NCBI GenBank assembly: GCA_964017065.1
Contig: OZ024787.1
Coordinates: forward strand, 13,786,905 to 13,850,904
DNA from: Haliclona indistincta
Lineage: Eukaryota > Porifera > Demospongiae > Haplosclerida > Chalinidae
DNA length: 64,000 bases
Reading direction: 5' to 3'
Positions 48,801 through 60,638 of the stretch are shown here, piece by piece. The translations under genes were made by a program, and so were the position numbers. The notes beneath the pieces were generated by a model. It was not told the origin of the DNA. It worked only from the letters and a program-made list of their open reading frames with translations, and searched no databases. Numbering within the stretch: the first letter of the stretch is position 1; the number at the start of each line of letters is the position of its first letter.

Positions 48801-51800
48801 TACTTACCTCTCTAGTCTCACGGTTTGACTGTGTGTCACACAGTTTTGGAACCTTAGAATTCTGTACAGCTTCGTATTCTAGGCAAATTTGTTGCATACT
48901 AGTTGACATCACAATAGTGAAATAATACTTATACGTGTGAAAAGTACTATATAGTGTACAGCAGTACAGCCATCATGGTACACCTACTGTAGCTTAGTCT
49001 AGTGAAATGTATCACAAACATTGTTGAAAGGATACACACTAACTCCAGTGACTGGAAGTGAAGAAATTGATACCAAGATAAGAATCTACTCGTAAACAAT
49101 CAAGCACAATCAGCATCTGTACCAACACTATAGCTAGACTTACGAGATTGTAGATCATTTTTTGAAAGCTAATATTGTCGGAAAGGGTGTTGTGATGGTA
49201 GACAGCTTCAGAGTATTGTTGACTGATGCCAGCTATTTAGTTTTCAGTGGTAAAATATATCACATTGTTGTTTGTTGTCCAACTTATCATGTACGTTACC
49301 AATCAAGGATGAATCTCATTATCAAAATGGATGAATTACATTAGCATGTTCGTCGATCACTTGCATGTATAGTACTAGTTACAGCGCTGAATTCAAGCAA
49401 ATTAACATACAGAGCAGGTGTCTGACTATCCACTGTGAAAATGTTTTATGTATCTCACATGTTTGAGTCTAGAAAGTTTTGATCTCTGGGTTTTAGCAGA
49501 TTTCAGATTCGTACAATGCTATAATTATGTGAGTTAACCCTTTAACCCCTATTGTTGCCTTTTGGCAACATACATACTTCAGACACCATAACTTTCTCAA
49601 AAAGTGTTAAAATATCCCAAAATTAAGCCAAATTGAAGAATACAAATAACCGCAAAAAATTGACCGGTTTTTGGCGCGCCCCCTGCGCTAAACGTTATGG
49701 CGACTGCATTTCTATGGCTTCGGTGCAAATTTCACAACATTTTATAAGAAACAAAATGGCTGCCAAGAAAATTTGGACATTTTATGGCTTCAGGGTGCTC
49801 GCAAACACATTTTTGTGCATTCTCTATGATCTGGGCTACATTTTGCACTCACCAAAACCACTGCTATTTGTGTGTACTTTTCAGCAGCCAGCCCCAAAGT
49901 ACTAACTTTGAGCAAAATTTGACGAGGTCGTTGCACTTTATCGGCTTCACTTTCGAAGTGGGAGGGGCATATTGACCGACTTGAGTGTGGGCAATTGCGG
50001 CTACTCACTGGCGTAAAAGGACGCAAATTTGAGACCAGTAGCACAAAAGACACACGAGATATTCACGAGAGAAGTGGTCAGCATTTACGAGGTTAAAAAT
50101 TCAGCTGGATAATTTAGTAATTAAAGGGTTAAGCTTGACTTGTTATGGTGACAGATTGACTATTGAGTGAACAGATTTCCAAGGCTTTTTATTAACTCAA
50201 AGCAATACTCTCTCTTTGTGGTCATTGGGTCTACACAGGACTCTTGTGATTTGTTGGGATGCCGCAAGTTATAGAAGTTGGTTTGTTGAATCTACTGGTC
50301 CTCTTTGGTCTGTCAGCATAGTGCAAGCACCAGTCATAGTTGTTCTTGTTGCTGTGACTACCCACGGGTATTCAGAGATTAATTTTGTCGTTTGCGTATA
50401 TTAAACGGAATTCCATCTGATGACCACGTACATTGCTGACAATTAGAGCTGACGATAGTCCTACTATCACTATCACGATCAATAGTTTTAAAAATATCAC
50501 GATATGTATAGTATTGCGATAGCTACAGTAATTAATTAAACCAATGGATGCATAAGCTGGAAATCCAAAAATAATGCTTCCAGACATGCTTCCAGGTAGC
50601 CCAAGGAAGTTGGCAGCAGGTTTGTTGTGGGCCCTGTGGCCACATTGGGCAGTGACTTTTAAGTAGATCTAGAAGCCATAGTGTGCGCTATCAAAACAGA
50701 CCTGTCTACAGCTGCAACTATGTACCACATTATTCATACTGCGCATGCTTAATAAAGACCACATGTTGATCGATTAATTTGATTTGTGCTATCGTGATAT
50801 AGTGATAGTAATATAATATCGCGATCATCGCATATATTGATACTATCGCTTAGCTCTACTGACAATGAGACTAGTCATATGGTTACATCTTGTGAACCTA
50901 AATTATTGCCACTGTATAGTAAGAATATTGGTAGCCAGCTAGCAGTACATACACTGTTTGATTAGAGTGTGAGGTTCATAATAGGATAATATTGTAACTG
51001 TGTCTGTCATTGACAATGTTTTTATTGTTTTGTTTCAGTGGAAGCGAACTCCTCTACACATCAGTGCTGTACAAGGACATGAAGATGTGATAAAGCTACT
51101 ATTACAACAAAGCAATATAGTTATTGATGCTCGTGATAAGGTACGTGTGCATTATGGTAACATTTCTATAGTGAGCTAGATCCTCTTGTGCACTAGTGAA
51201 TCAACAGATAAGGTGGACTTGAAGTTTGTCCATTAGTTTTCACTTGTTGATGCCTGCAGTGCTGTAGTTAGTATGATTTCATGTCACGTTTAGTAAATGT
51301 GGTTTTTGTTGTGTATGAGAGTTGGAAAACATGTCATTTTCAGGTGGTGGGTTACCGTTATGAATATTATGAGCAAAAAATATTTTTTGCTACAGACACT
51401 TTTGAACAGCTGTGAAGCATCATAATATTATAATAATACCGTGCATAGCCAACGACTTGTGAAAATCTGTAAAGAGCGCCCAGCCTCACGAACGCTGTAC
51501 AAGTTTTTCTCTCAAGATAACGTGACATGTAGAGTTAGCTAGTCAATGAAATGTGCCTAATTTGAAGCCAACAATATTCTCGAGCGATCAACTCAGCCTT
51601 TTTGCTACCTTTCTTGAATCGTGAGCTATCAATGATAAATGGAGATAGGTGTGTTAGTGACCAGCGTATAAAGCATCATAAAAACCTCCCTAGAGCGAAT
51701 TTTGAAGTGCTACGTCAATCCCTCCTCAAGTTGTTTATCTACAATTACGTACTATAGTCAGTAAACACAGTTCTCTACACAGAATCTTAAATCTTTTGAT

Positions 51801-54800
51801 TACTTCTGAACTTGATCTCCGCCATTGCCGTGTATTGTGTAGTACTGTGAGCCCCGCCCTCACCATAGCTTATAATATTCACAATGAACGAGCGAATGGT
51901 AACCCGCCACATGGAATTTGTGATTATTATTCAAAGATGATAACAGCAAATCTGGTTTTGTTTACTATTGTTTTGTACTGGATGGTGGATTATTGTTGGT
52001 TGATCATTGTTACTGAGACACTCATAGTACATGATCATAACATGTTGTGTTTACTTGTTTGTCAATAGGATGGATACACACCACTACATGACAGTGCTTG
52101 GAGGAGTCATCCAGCAATAGTGAAGCTGCTGGTTAATGCTGGTGCTAATGTCAGTTCAGTTTCCAATGTGAGTACAAAGTGTGTCTACATTATGAGATTG
52201 TGATGGATCAGAGCATAGATACTACAGTACGGGATAGGAAGCCGCACTTAATTGGGTGGTCGATGCGCATTAACCTTGACGTCACATGACGATTACATTT
52301 TTCGTGTATGTTCCGTGTATTGTGCTCTCCGTGTTTTAAATAAACGGAGAATCTCTGATAGCACAGCCAAGAATCTACCAAGAACTTTGCCTTTTTACAT
52401 GGTCAAAGAACGACTAGTTGTCTGGATATTTGTTTATTACACAGCTGGTCCATCCTTCATGAGAGGGTTTGGACCTTGGTACAGTGAAACCTGGCTGCAT
52501 TACATGTCAAGTGAAATTGATATCATGTCTCTACTGTACGATTACACACATAACACTTACAGCAAGTTGTGTGATTATGCCGAGATTCTGTGACACTGAA
52601 AGCTTGTTTTTATAATTTTAGCATTATACCTGTTTTAGAGCTACTCACTGTTGACTAAAGAGTGTAGCAAGGTCGTCTCGTGACTGTGGTCACTCGTTTG
52701 TCGATCGCTAAGCATGCTAGTCATTCCAAACCGTCAGTTAGTGAATAGGTGTGGTTTTCTGTTTGGTCACCACAAGGTTTTACATGTTACTGACAGAAGC
52801 TCGTTGAGTGGGCTCTTTACGCATTAGACAGGGCCGCACTAGGCAAGTCGATAGTAAATCATTTTGTTCAGATGTCGATCGGGACTCAAGCATACGGCTG
52901 CAATAGAGAGGTGACTGCGTTACTCAGGTGACCGCTAGCTCAGGTTTCACTGTACACAATATTTTGAGGTATTGAGACATGTACTATTGCATGTGATCAT
53001 GTCAATATTGTGTTTAATGTAACAAGTGAGCATTTATTATCATGTGTGGGTTGGAAACATTCTGTGATCTCTCAAAGTAAATTCTTGAATCAAAAGTTCA
53101 TTATTGATGTCATCTATTGAATGTAGAAGCAGGCGCTGCCTAATGTTGAAGGTGTGGTTTACTGCGCTAAAAAGCTAGCAACAGTACGCTGGCAAAAGAA
53201 TCCAATCACACTGCTACTCGTAATAGCACGATCAATTATATGGATTCCTCCTTGAATTTTGTGAAAATATGCATGTGCTAAACATTTGTCTGATAATTGC
53301 ACTCTTTTGTTTCCACAGAGTGGTAACACTCCACTACATCTTGCTGCTTCTTCTGGTCATCTTGATACTGTCAAATTCCTCATTCTTCATGGAGCTGACC
53401 TGTCTGTCAGTAACAAAGTGAGTGTTATTATCAACTGGTAGTGTTGTGTTGTTGGTAGTTGTATGGTCACAGCTCAACTGATGTGGATTATAGTATAATG
53501 TAGTTATTGTATCTTGTAATTGTTTATTACATAAAGTACTGCCTAATGTTGAAGGTGTGGTTTACTGCACTAAAAAGCTAGCAACAGTACGCTGGCAAAA
53601 GAATCCAATCTCACTGCTACTCTTAATAGCATGGTCAATATTATGGATTCCTTCTTGAATTTTGTGAAAGTATGCATGTGCTAAACAATTGTCTGACACT
53701 TGGACTCTTTTGTTTCCACAGGATGGTAGCACTCCACTACATTTTGCTGCTCTTCATGGTCATCTTGATATTGTCAAATTCCTCATCCTACATGGAGCTA
53801 ACCTGTCTCTCCGTAATAAAGTGAGTGTTATTATCAACTGGTAGTGTTGTGTTGTTGGTAGTTGTATGGTCACAGCTCAACTGATGTGCATTATAGTATA
53901 ATGTAGTTATTGTATCTTGTAATATTTTACTAGTTTGTTTATTACATATCTCAAGGTACAATACACTAGTGAATTTATCATGTTAGTTTGATTCATTCCT
54001 CATTCCATACGATGACATGTCAACACTTTTCAGTTCAATGTGTCAGATTTAGTAATCTTACTAATTTATGGAACATGCAAATATTACGGAAGTATGTATA
54101 TGTTATACCATGCCTACCCGTGGTGTATCTAGAATACACGAAGCAATAACTATGAATCCCGAGGGCGTAGCCTGAGGGATTAATAGTTATTGCTGAGTGT
54201 ATTCATGATAAACCACAAGTAGGCAGGGTATAACTGACTTGTACCATGGCAACCACAAGCCCACTGATGTCTGTAGGTTTCTATAGGATAAATAAGGGCG
54301 ACTTGCACATTCTTTATACTGCAGTTTGCAAGTTGGTTGTCATAGTCAATGGTTCATGGTTCATGCTTGATAGTGTGGTTAGCACGGTTGATACAGTGTG
54401 GTTAACATTAGCCATACATGGCTTCTCTGTATTACGCAATCATTATCACATGAGTCTGAGAGCATACTCTCTAATTCCAATTCCATCGCTATTAGTAGTG
54501 ATGGGCGATACCTGAAAATTTTGATTTGATACGATACTGAGTATTTTGTGAAATTATCGATATAAAACGATACGATACTATAGGTATGGATACACAAAAG
54601 TGAAAAGTCAGAAAAAAAGAGTCTGGCCGAGAAAACAGAATGAAAATAAAACTTGATTACAACTTCTTGTTCAAAAACAAAATTTTGTCTACATTACTTG
54701 GCTTTAGGTTGCTTCTCCTGGCCTGAACCAACCTGTCCAGCCTTAGAAAACGTGGCGTGGCGCGGCTGAAGACTCCGCCCTGTCCCGCCCACAACTGGTA

Positions 54801-56327
54801 TCGGTATCGATTTTGTCTAGTACTCAATATCGATACATGGTATCGGTATCGATATATCGGTGGTATCGATAGTTTTGGTATCGTATCGCCCATCACTAGC
54901 TATTAGCAAGCTACTTCTGTTGGAAGCAATCTTGCAAAGCCACTGCACCACAGTAAACACAGCTCGAGCTTGCTTGTGATAACGCACAAGAATTAGAGCA
55001 TGTGCTATCAGACTCACGTGATAGCGATTGCATAATGCAGAGAAGCCATGTATGGCTAATGTTAACCACACTGTATCAACCGTGCTAACCACACTATCAA
55101 GCATGAACCATTGACTATGACAACCAACTTGCAAACTGCAGTAGTTTACTGGTGAGGTTGACTCACAACTCTCACCCCTTCTCTGAGTTGGCAAAGCTGG
55201 AATGGTGCTGCTCGTACGCGATATTACAGCAACGCAGGCTGTGCTGTCTGGCACCACATAGCTGTAATATCGCGTATGAGCAGCGCTCGGCGAAAACATC
55301 ACATGGATTCCTGCGCAGATGGTAGATGAACATGCTCGAGCAGTTTTAGCTTCGTACCTTCCGCACAACTAAAGAAAGAGTGTATACAATCAATCGTGCT
55401 TAGTCTTCACAGGGCGAGTTCGTAGCTCCGTGATGGCTAACACTGCATTGCTGAAATTTGCTATATTCGATGCCCATCAATAGGCAAGCAAACTGCACGC
55501 AGCGGCTCTGTCGGCATGAATACCCATGGCTAGGAAAATACAGCTACTTGCAAAAGTCATGAATATAATTAATCTCCACCTTAATTATCAGTGAAGATAT
55601 TGCGCGCATGCGTAGACAGTCTGTACCAGGCTATATTATTATGATATCTAGCCTGGAGGCGAGGCTATATAAGGAAATACTGTAGGCTCAGTTATTGTGG
55701 CACCTACAGTACCGCTCACGAGCAAGTTTACAACTGCACGCGTGTGACTCGCAGTTGCTTTATGTGTGATCGCGAGTGTGTGTATTGTATCGCACTTAAT
55801 GTGTTATGAGCAGATAAACTATGAGTCACTTGAGAGCTGCTTGCTTCACGAGTATAAACTTATACACACGAAATTAAAAGTGTGAAAGAATCCAAGTATC
55901 TGTTGTTATTTTATGCCCAAATGTGTGTCTCACATGCAATGCGTGAGGGTTCTGGACCGTTGCCAGCTAAGTTTGACTGATACAGTGATGTATCTTTGCG
56001 TGTTACGCAGGAAACATTTTTGGGATTAATTTTATTCATAGAATTAATTGGTGCTTTATGCGGCACACCTACCACTATATACAGCACGATCCTAAAGTTT
56101 CGTGAATGCTCAGAAAGTGTGACAGGTAGAAAGCTGTCTTGAAATCTAAGTGCTTTGGGTATGTTAATATATTATGGCCTCAGGTGCACCTTTTGCGACG
56201 AACCTGGGATTGACATTTTAAATAATAATGTATGCATTAATTTTGTGAATAATTTATGCATTAATTTTGTGTGATTTTATTAATCTTTCCTGCTACAAAC
56301 TTTTGTCATGGCTTGTGTGTATGTGCC

Positions 56328-56365
<38 letters not shown>

Positions 56366-59217
56366 GGGGGGGGGGTGGGGGTGGGGGTGTGGGTGTGTGG
56401 GTGTGGGTGTGTGAGTGTGAGCATGCGTGGTGCCCTGGTGGTTCAACTGGTAGAGTCTTGGATTTTTAACTCAGAGGGCACTGGATTGAGTCCCAGAGTA
56501 GGAGGAAAAAAAACATCACAAGTACTCCAGCCCACCCATCTGTAAAACGGGTACCTGGTCTTGTACTGGGGAGCAAAGCACACTGGCTGTGTCTCATTGT
56601 CCGCTAATGGTAGTTGTGGGACATAGGGTGCCCACACCGGCAGTGGGAGGCATAGTTGGTACCTCCTGCGAGCTCCTTGCCCAGGCTCCAGGAGTGCTCA
56701 TATAGCACCGGCACATCGTACCTGCTTAGTGCACAGGTGCCCTGGCTTGTCCAGGAACGCTTGACCTGTAATAGGCAGCGAGAGGCTTTGCTTTTGCTTT
56801 GCGTGTGTTTGTGCATGCGTGTGTGCGTGCGTACGCTGGCAAAAGAATCCAATCACACTGCTACTCTTGATAGCACGGTCAATATTATTGATTCATTCTT
56901 GAATTTTGTAAAAATATACGTGTGCTAAACAATCGTCTGACAATTGCACACTTTTGTTTCCACAGAGTGGTAACACTCCACTACATCTTGCTGCTTCTTC
57001 TGGTCATCTTGATACTGTCAAATTCCTCATTCTACATGGAGCTGACCCGTCTGTCAGTAACAAAGTGAGTGTTATTAACCCTCGGCGCATGCGCGAGGGT
57101 TACGGTACTTGGTTTGTCATTCGTTCGTTCGTTCATTCATTCTGTCCAATGAGCTGCAGAGACCATCGCTCACTTCTGAAACTCGGTAAAGGTATGAACA
57201 GGCTTAGCACAACAATGGCTTGCAATGTGACTCGTGGATTTTGCTAAAGTGCTTTCGTTCTCGAGTTATGGCTGGCTCACCTTGACGGCCGTCTTTGACC
57301 TCTCTGACGACAAAAGCGCCCATAGTTGACTACCTAGGCACTTGTAGATTCCATCTAAACTGCAGGACAGCTCTGGGGGTGCGTAGACATCTCAAGAAAA
57401 AGCCTATCAAAGCCAAGAGCTATGGCTACCTACTCAGTGTTCACGGTTACGCCCACTTGACACACCTTGTCCTTGTGGTCAGCACTTTGCTGTCTTCTGG
57501 TTAGCAGTGCAGTTTCAAATAGCAAGCAGGTTGGCTATAGCTGCAAAGCTCCTTCTGAAAACCATAACCATAGGAGCTAACTGTACAATGTGCAACACGC
57601 CGAGGGTTTCGTGAAATCTGTTCTTATCAACTGGTAGTGTTGTGTTGTTGGTAGTTGTATGGTCACAGCTCAACTGATGTGGATTATAGTATAATGTAGT
57701 TATTATGCCTCAGTGGGCGGAGCCACGAGGCATACAGTAGTCGTGTTGTGTGTAATTATGCCTCGGTGGGCGGAGCCACGAGGCATACTGTAATCGCGTT
57801 GTCTGTCGTTCATTCTGTCTGTCTGTTACACCATTTTTGCAGCGTACGCTGAAAGGTAAGCTCTGAAACTAGCAATGCAAGTAGAAATCGATATTATCTC
57901 GCTTTTCAACTTGTGAAAATTGTATACGAAGCTTCGTTCTCAAGTTATGGCGTGATTTGCCTACTTTGTTTATCGTTGCTGGCGATCTGGACTTCTCCAA
58001 AGGCAAAGCTGTCCACAGTTGACTGCCTAGAAGCTGATAGGTTCGAATTTTACTACAGGATAGCAGCGCAGGTCCAGAGAAATCGTGTAAGCAAGCTATG
58101 GAAGCTATCTCACTTGTGGTATGCTAAACACTGTAGACACGCCCAGTTTATTGTGGTTAGCACTGATTGGCTTCTGATTGCATAACTAAACCACTGCATT
58201 ATACAGAAATCCTGTATACATGCATCTGCAGTTGCTGTGTTTGTAGAATGGTGGATAGTTGTGTTTGTGATATTATAGTGTCATTCCACCGAGGCATCTG
58301 CACGTTTACACTAGCAATAAAAGCGGTGCCGTGCCGTGCCGAACCGGGCCGGCCCTTAAAAATAGGTGGGCCAACTAGACACGCCACGGCTCGGCACGGC
58401 CCTCGTTTTCGCGTGTTTACACTGGGCATAATAACCGGGCCAGTGCAGCTCGGCTCGGCACGGCACGGTTATTATGCCCAGTGTAAACACGGTATTAGAA
58501 CCAACAATTTATCAATACAGTTCTGAGCAAATAGCGATTTCTACCTGTGTTGCTGATATCAGCGCTTAGTTTTTAGCATGCGATGCGCTATGCCGGCAAC
58601 GGACAGAATGAAGCACCTAACTAGTGAATTTATCATGTTAGTTTGATTCATTCCTCATTCCATACGATGACATGTCAACCCTTTTCAGTTCAATGTGTCA
58701 GATTTAGTAATCTTACTAATTTATGGAACATGCAAATATTACGGAAGTATACAGTGTTATAAGGAAATACTGTAGGGCCAGCTAGGTTTCAACTGTACAC
58801 AACATTGTGAGGTATTGAGACATGTACTATTGTATGTGATCATGTCAATATTGTAATGTAACAAGTGAGCACTTGTTGTCATGTGTGGGTTGGAAACATT
58901 CTATGATCTCTCAAATTAAATTCTTGAATCAAATTATTGATGTCATCTGCCTAATGTTGAAGTTGTGGTTTACTGCGCTAAAAAGCTAGCAACAGTACGC
59001 TGACAAAGGAATCCAATCACACTGCTACTCTTAATAGCACTGTCAATATTATGGATTCCTTTTGCATGTGCTAAACAATTGTCTGACAATAAATTATTGC
59101 ACTCTTTTGTTTCCTCAGTCTGGTAACACTCCGCTACATCTTGCTGCTGAAGAAGGTCATCGTGATACTGTCAGAGTCCTTATTCTACGTGGAGCTGACC
59201 CGTCTCTCCGTAATAAA
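42856..59217 (+). CDS. Gene C: ankyrin-repeat 5' part of a third family member
   Basis: Exons 42856..42876 (MSSQKQL), 48554..48664, 51039..51140, 52069..52167, 53319..53417, 53722..53820, 56966..57064 and 59119..59217. All are phase 0 and open, giving seven ankyrin repeats so far. They align with gene B exons 1-5, but gene B's single exon 5 corresponds to four exons here. Intron 1 carries the RecQ/DUF6589 transposon. No GTPase, COR or Death exon is found up to 64000, so the 3' part lies outside the window or is lost. By analogy with gene B it should be an ankyrin-GTPase-COR-Death sensor. Confidence 0.85.
42992..43065 (+). repeat. Left terminal inverted repeat of the RecQ/DUF6589 element
   Basis: TAGTCTGGCTGCCCCGCCCC followed by TTCGCATTATTGTGG and continuing to GTACCAGT. 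It mirrors 48447..48520. Confidence 0.9.
43159..44570 (+). CDS. Transposon-encoded RecQ-type DNA helicase
   Basis: Exons 43159..43422, 43475..43701 and 43754..44570 (TAA) give 435 residues. The first ATG is in a good position before the motif 0 region (LGY....Q, residues 12-21). Motif I is PTGYGKS (39-45), Ia VVTPLTAIMEDQ, II DEAH (about 156-159), III TATAT, IV IIYCRR, V GTVAFGMGID and VI QETGRAGRDG. A CRREQLFRHF and CxxC...C cluster follows, like the RecQ zinc-binding region. It lacks the winged-helix (RQC) and HRDC domains of full RecQ proteins. RecQ helicases unwind DNA 3'-5' using ATP (family knowledge). Here it probably assists transposition or replication of the element. An AATAAA signal overlaps the end (44574). 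Confidence 0.9.
44590..48415 (-). CDS. Transposon-encoded DUF6589-like protein, candidate transposase
   Basis: Eight minus-strand exons with matching phases and no break: 48155..48415, 47951..48100, 47432..47887, 47229..47363, 46900..47170, 46388..46812, 46030..46332 and 44590..45558. Together they give 989 residues. The N-terminus has a CVAC...CRKC zinc-finger-like pattern (about residues 20-75). Residues about 350-410 are an Asp/Glu/Ser-rich acidic stretch. The C-terminal half matches what I know as DUF6589 (FKIVGDNID, VIGGDQLTAARSRG, WRYLLPIF, PGDLHMEHLNR). The conserved D455 (GDN), D625 (GGDQ) and E881 (HMEH) could be a DDE triad; this is inference. It ends 19 bp from the helicase stop, tail to tail. 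Confidence 0.85.
48447..48520 (-). repeat. Right terminal inverted repeat of the RecQ/DUF6589 element
   Basis: Reverse complement of 42992..43065, ending GGGCAGCCAGACTA. The DUF6589-like gene's start codon (48415) lies only 32 bp inside it, so the promoter of that gene probably lies in or next to the repeat. Confidence 0.9.
49538..50128. mobile_element. TTAA-flanked element of a different family, gene C intron 2
   Basis: 591 bp between two TTAA sites (49534-49537, 50129-50132). Ends are CCCTTTAACCCC and TTAAAGGG. It lies at exactly the position where gene B has the 8992..9463 element, but the internal sequence is unrelated. Confidence 0.75.
50444..50858. mobile_element. hAT-like MITE with CTGACAAT target duplication
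   Basis: Terminal repeats TAGAGCTGACGATAGT and ACTATCGCTTAGCTCTA. It is flanked by the 8-bp direct repeat CTGACAAT (50436-50443, 50859-50866). Gene B has the single-copy empty site (about 10419-10426). An 8-bp duplication with TA-G ends fits the hAT superfamily. Confidence 0.85.
51039..51140 (+). CDS. Gene C exon 3: ankyrin repeat
   Basis: Encodes RTPLHISAVQGHEDVIKLLL and an IDARDK end, phase 0. It differs from gene B exon 3 mainly at the turn and helix positions that line ankyrin binding surfaces. Confidence 0.85.
52069..52167 (+). CDS. Gene C exon 4: ankyrin repeat
   Basis: Encodes GYTPLHDSAWRSHPAIVKLL and NAGANVSSVSN. Compared with gene B exon 4, the first helix is strongly changed while the structural residues are kept. 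Confidence 0.85.
53319..53417 (+). CDS. Gene C exon 5a: ankyrin repeat
   Basis: Encodes SGNTPLHLAASSGHLDTVKF and HGADLSVSNK, 33 codons, phase 0. First of four related exons, with the shared upstream intron block GTACGCTGGCAAAAGAATCC. Confidence 0.85.
53722..53820 (+). CDS. Gene C exon 5b: ankyrin repeat
   Basis: Encodes DGSTPLHFAALHGHLDIVKF and HGANLSLRNK. It lies only 304 bp after exon 5a and carries a copy of the same intron, showing duplication of exon plus intron. Confidence 0.85.
54103..54235. mobile_element. Small fold-back element
   Basis: Arms TTATACCATGCCTACC and GTAGGCAGGGTATAA, with internal matching AATAACTAT/ATAGTTATT. About 133 bp, no coding capacity. Confidence 0.6.
54496..54898. 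mobile_element. hAT-like MITE with GCTATTAG target duplication
   Basis: Termini TAGTGATGGGCGATA and TATCGCCCATCACTA, flanked by perfect 8-bp direct repeats GCTATTAG (54488-54495 and 54899-54906). These ends and the duplication length are typical of hAT non-autonomous elements. Confidence 0.9.
55208..55283. repeat. Short inverted repeat
   Basis: TGCTCGTACGCGATATTACA pairs with TGTAATATCGCGTATGAGCA across a ~30-bp loop. It may be a tiny MITE; no empty site is available. Confidence 0.5.
56326..56420. repeat. (GT)n / poly-G microsatellite
   Basis: TG repeats followed by a G-run and GGGTGTG repeats, directly upstream of the SINE. Confidence 0.95.
56429..56815 (+). mobile_element. tRNA-derived SINE
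   Basis: The first ~72 bases resemble a tRNA. There is a box A-like TGGTTCAACTGG, an anticodon-loop-like GATTTTTAAC (Lys-like UUU) and a box B-like GGATTGAGTCC. About 300 bases of tRNA-unrelated body follow, containing CCCACCCATCTGTAAAACGG. The acceptor stem does not pair well, so it is a SINE head and not a tRNA gene. The 3' end is approximate. Confidence 0.65.
56966..57064 (+). CDS. Gene C exon 5c: ankyrin repeat
   Basis: Protein nearly identical to exon 5a (SGNTPLHLAASSGHLDTVKF, HGADPSVSNK), so this is the most recent duplication in the array. Confidence 0.85.
57076..57620. mobile_element. CCCTCGG-family repeat, gene C intron
   Basis: It begins with the hairpin CCCTCGGCGCATGCGCGAGGG (split: CCCTCGGCGC / ATGCGCGAGGG) and ends CGCCGAGGGTTTCGTG. 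It is inserted in the duplicated intron just after the exon 5c donor. A second copy is at 62316..62878. Confidence 0.75.
57703..58303. mobile_element. Two GCCTCGG-family repeats, gene C intron
   Basis: A solitary head (57703-57753) is followed by a longer copy (57754-58303) whose tail is interrupted by the MITE at 58304. The same site in gene B intron 5 also received an element of this family (15812). Confidence 0.7.
58304..58496. mobile_element. MITE with GTTTACACT ends
   Basis: About 190 bp, starting GTTTACACTAGCAATAA and ending GCCCAGTGTAAAC. The interior is rich in GTGCCGTGCCG and CGGCACGGC. It is related in style to 20992..21226. Confidence 0.7.
59119..59217 (+). CDS. Gene C exon 5d: ankyrin repeat
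   Basis: Encodes SGNTPLHLAAEEGHRDTVRV and LRGADPSLRNK. It is more diverged (EEGHRD, LRG) than exons 5a-5c. It is the last coding exon recognised in the window. Confidence 0.8.
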
Positions 59218-59433
59218 GTGAGCGTTATTATCAACTGTTGCAGCACTCTGTGTGGGTGAATCAAAGGCGCCGCCCCGTGCTATATTATCCATATTGCGAA
59301 CGGTTTAATAATATAGCATGGTGGGCGGAGACTGACCTAGGCTCGACCTCAAGAAAAAGTCGCCTGGGCACAAAGATTCAGCGACAGCGGCGAGTCGTCG
59401 TACTACAAACCAGTAAAAGCACCGTCTGCTCAT

Positions 59434-60638
59434 GCAATAATAAACAAGAAAATAAAAAGATTTCTAACGAAATCAAAAGGATGTAGGGATAAAGAAATCT
59501 GCTACCGGTCCACAATGTAAACCAACAAGGAGCAAGCATGGAATGGTAACACGATTGACTTGCTAACAGACCATAGATCCCTATATCAGTGGCTGTACAT
59601 AACATTTTGACTATACTATAAGCTTACCAATGCATGTCAGGTGTCAATCAATAGCAACTAGCAGAACTGCTGTAGTCAGCCACTGATGTAGGGATCTATG
59701 GTCTGTTAGCAAGTCAATCGTGTTACCATTCCATGCTTGCTCCTTGTTGGTTTACATTGTGGACCGGTAGCAGATTTCTTTATCCCTACATCCTTTTGAT
59801 TTCGTTAGAAATCTTTTTATTTTCTTGTTTGTGTCCTTTTTTTCTTTTACAGTGAGTTTCAAATTTTTGGTGCAGTTCGAATTCGGCAAGATAATGTATC
59901 TCTTTTTGTTTCCATCGTTGATTTGGTTTGCTTTTCTTGATAATTGCTTTTTAACTTGTAGCTCCTAAATACTGAAACTAGCTCATGCATTCATGTATGC
60001 TGCAGCCTGGATGCACAGCATACGAGCCCCGCCCACTCTGGTTTAGAATTTTCTGTATGGCTGTGATACTATCTGGCAAGCAGCAGAACGGTGATACACG
60101 ACCTTACTCTGTGAGTTGTTCTTCGAAAACTCCAGACGCCAATATGCGCTCTCCATACGGCGATACTCTACATGTGTGTTTGGTCACGTGCGTATTACGT
60201 AATCACAATAATGGCGTCAAACACTTAGCTGACAACTGTTCGTGATCGTGAGCTCGTCAAATGCATATCGTCGTTTCGCTAAAAAGTAAGTTCAAAAGGC
60301 ACATGCCAGGAGAATTTCACGACTGTTCGTGGGTGTTTTGGTCTTGACACTGCTCGCGTAAAGGCGCTAGGCGAGTGGAAAGAAAGAAAGAAAGAAAACG
60401 AAGATGACGAAAGTCGATTTTCACCGTTTCCAGGTTCGTCACTTTAGTAACAATTTCGAGCAATCTCCTTGCTACTGTAAGATGGGGCAGCGCCAGAGAG
60501 CAGATCTAAGTGTCTTTGGACGTATAAAATTCATCACCAGGCGAAATATCAGCGTTTGAACGCTAATACATTGTATGTAGCCGCCATCTTCTTTTCTCGT
60601 TCATCCCTACATAGGGAGTCACTACCGTGCCTCCCTAA
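59434..60638 (-). mobile_element. Hairpin-headed ~1.2-kb element, reverse copy
   Basis: Reverse-orientation copy of 31351..32613. The internal palindrome is at about 59447-59846. The head is the imperfect AGGGAGGCAC/GTGACTCCCT hairpin at the right end (CACTACCGTGCCTCCCTAAT). No ORF is recognised. Confidence 0.75.

Noticed and set aside
56429..56500. Functional tRNA-Lys gene
   Set aside because: The A and B boxes are present, but the acceptor stem does not pair properly and a SINE-like body follows directly.
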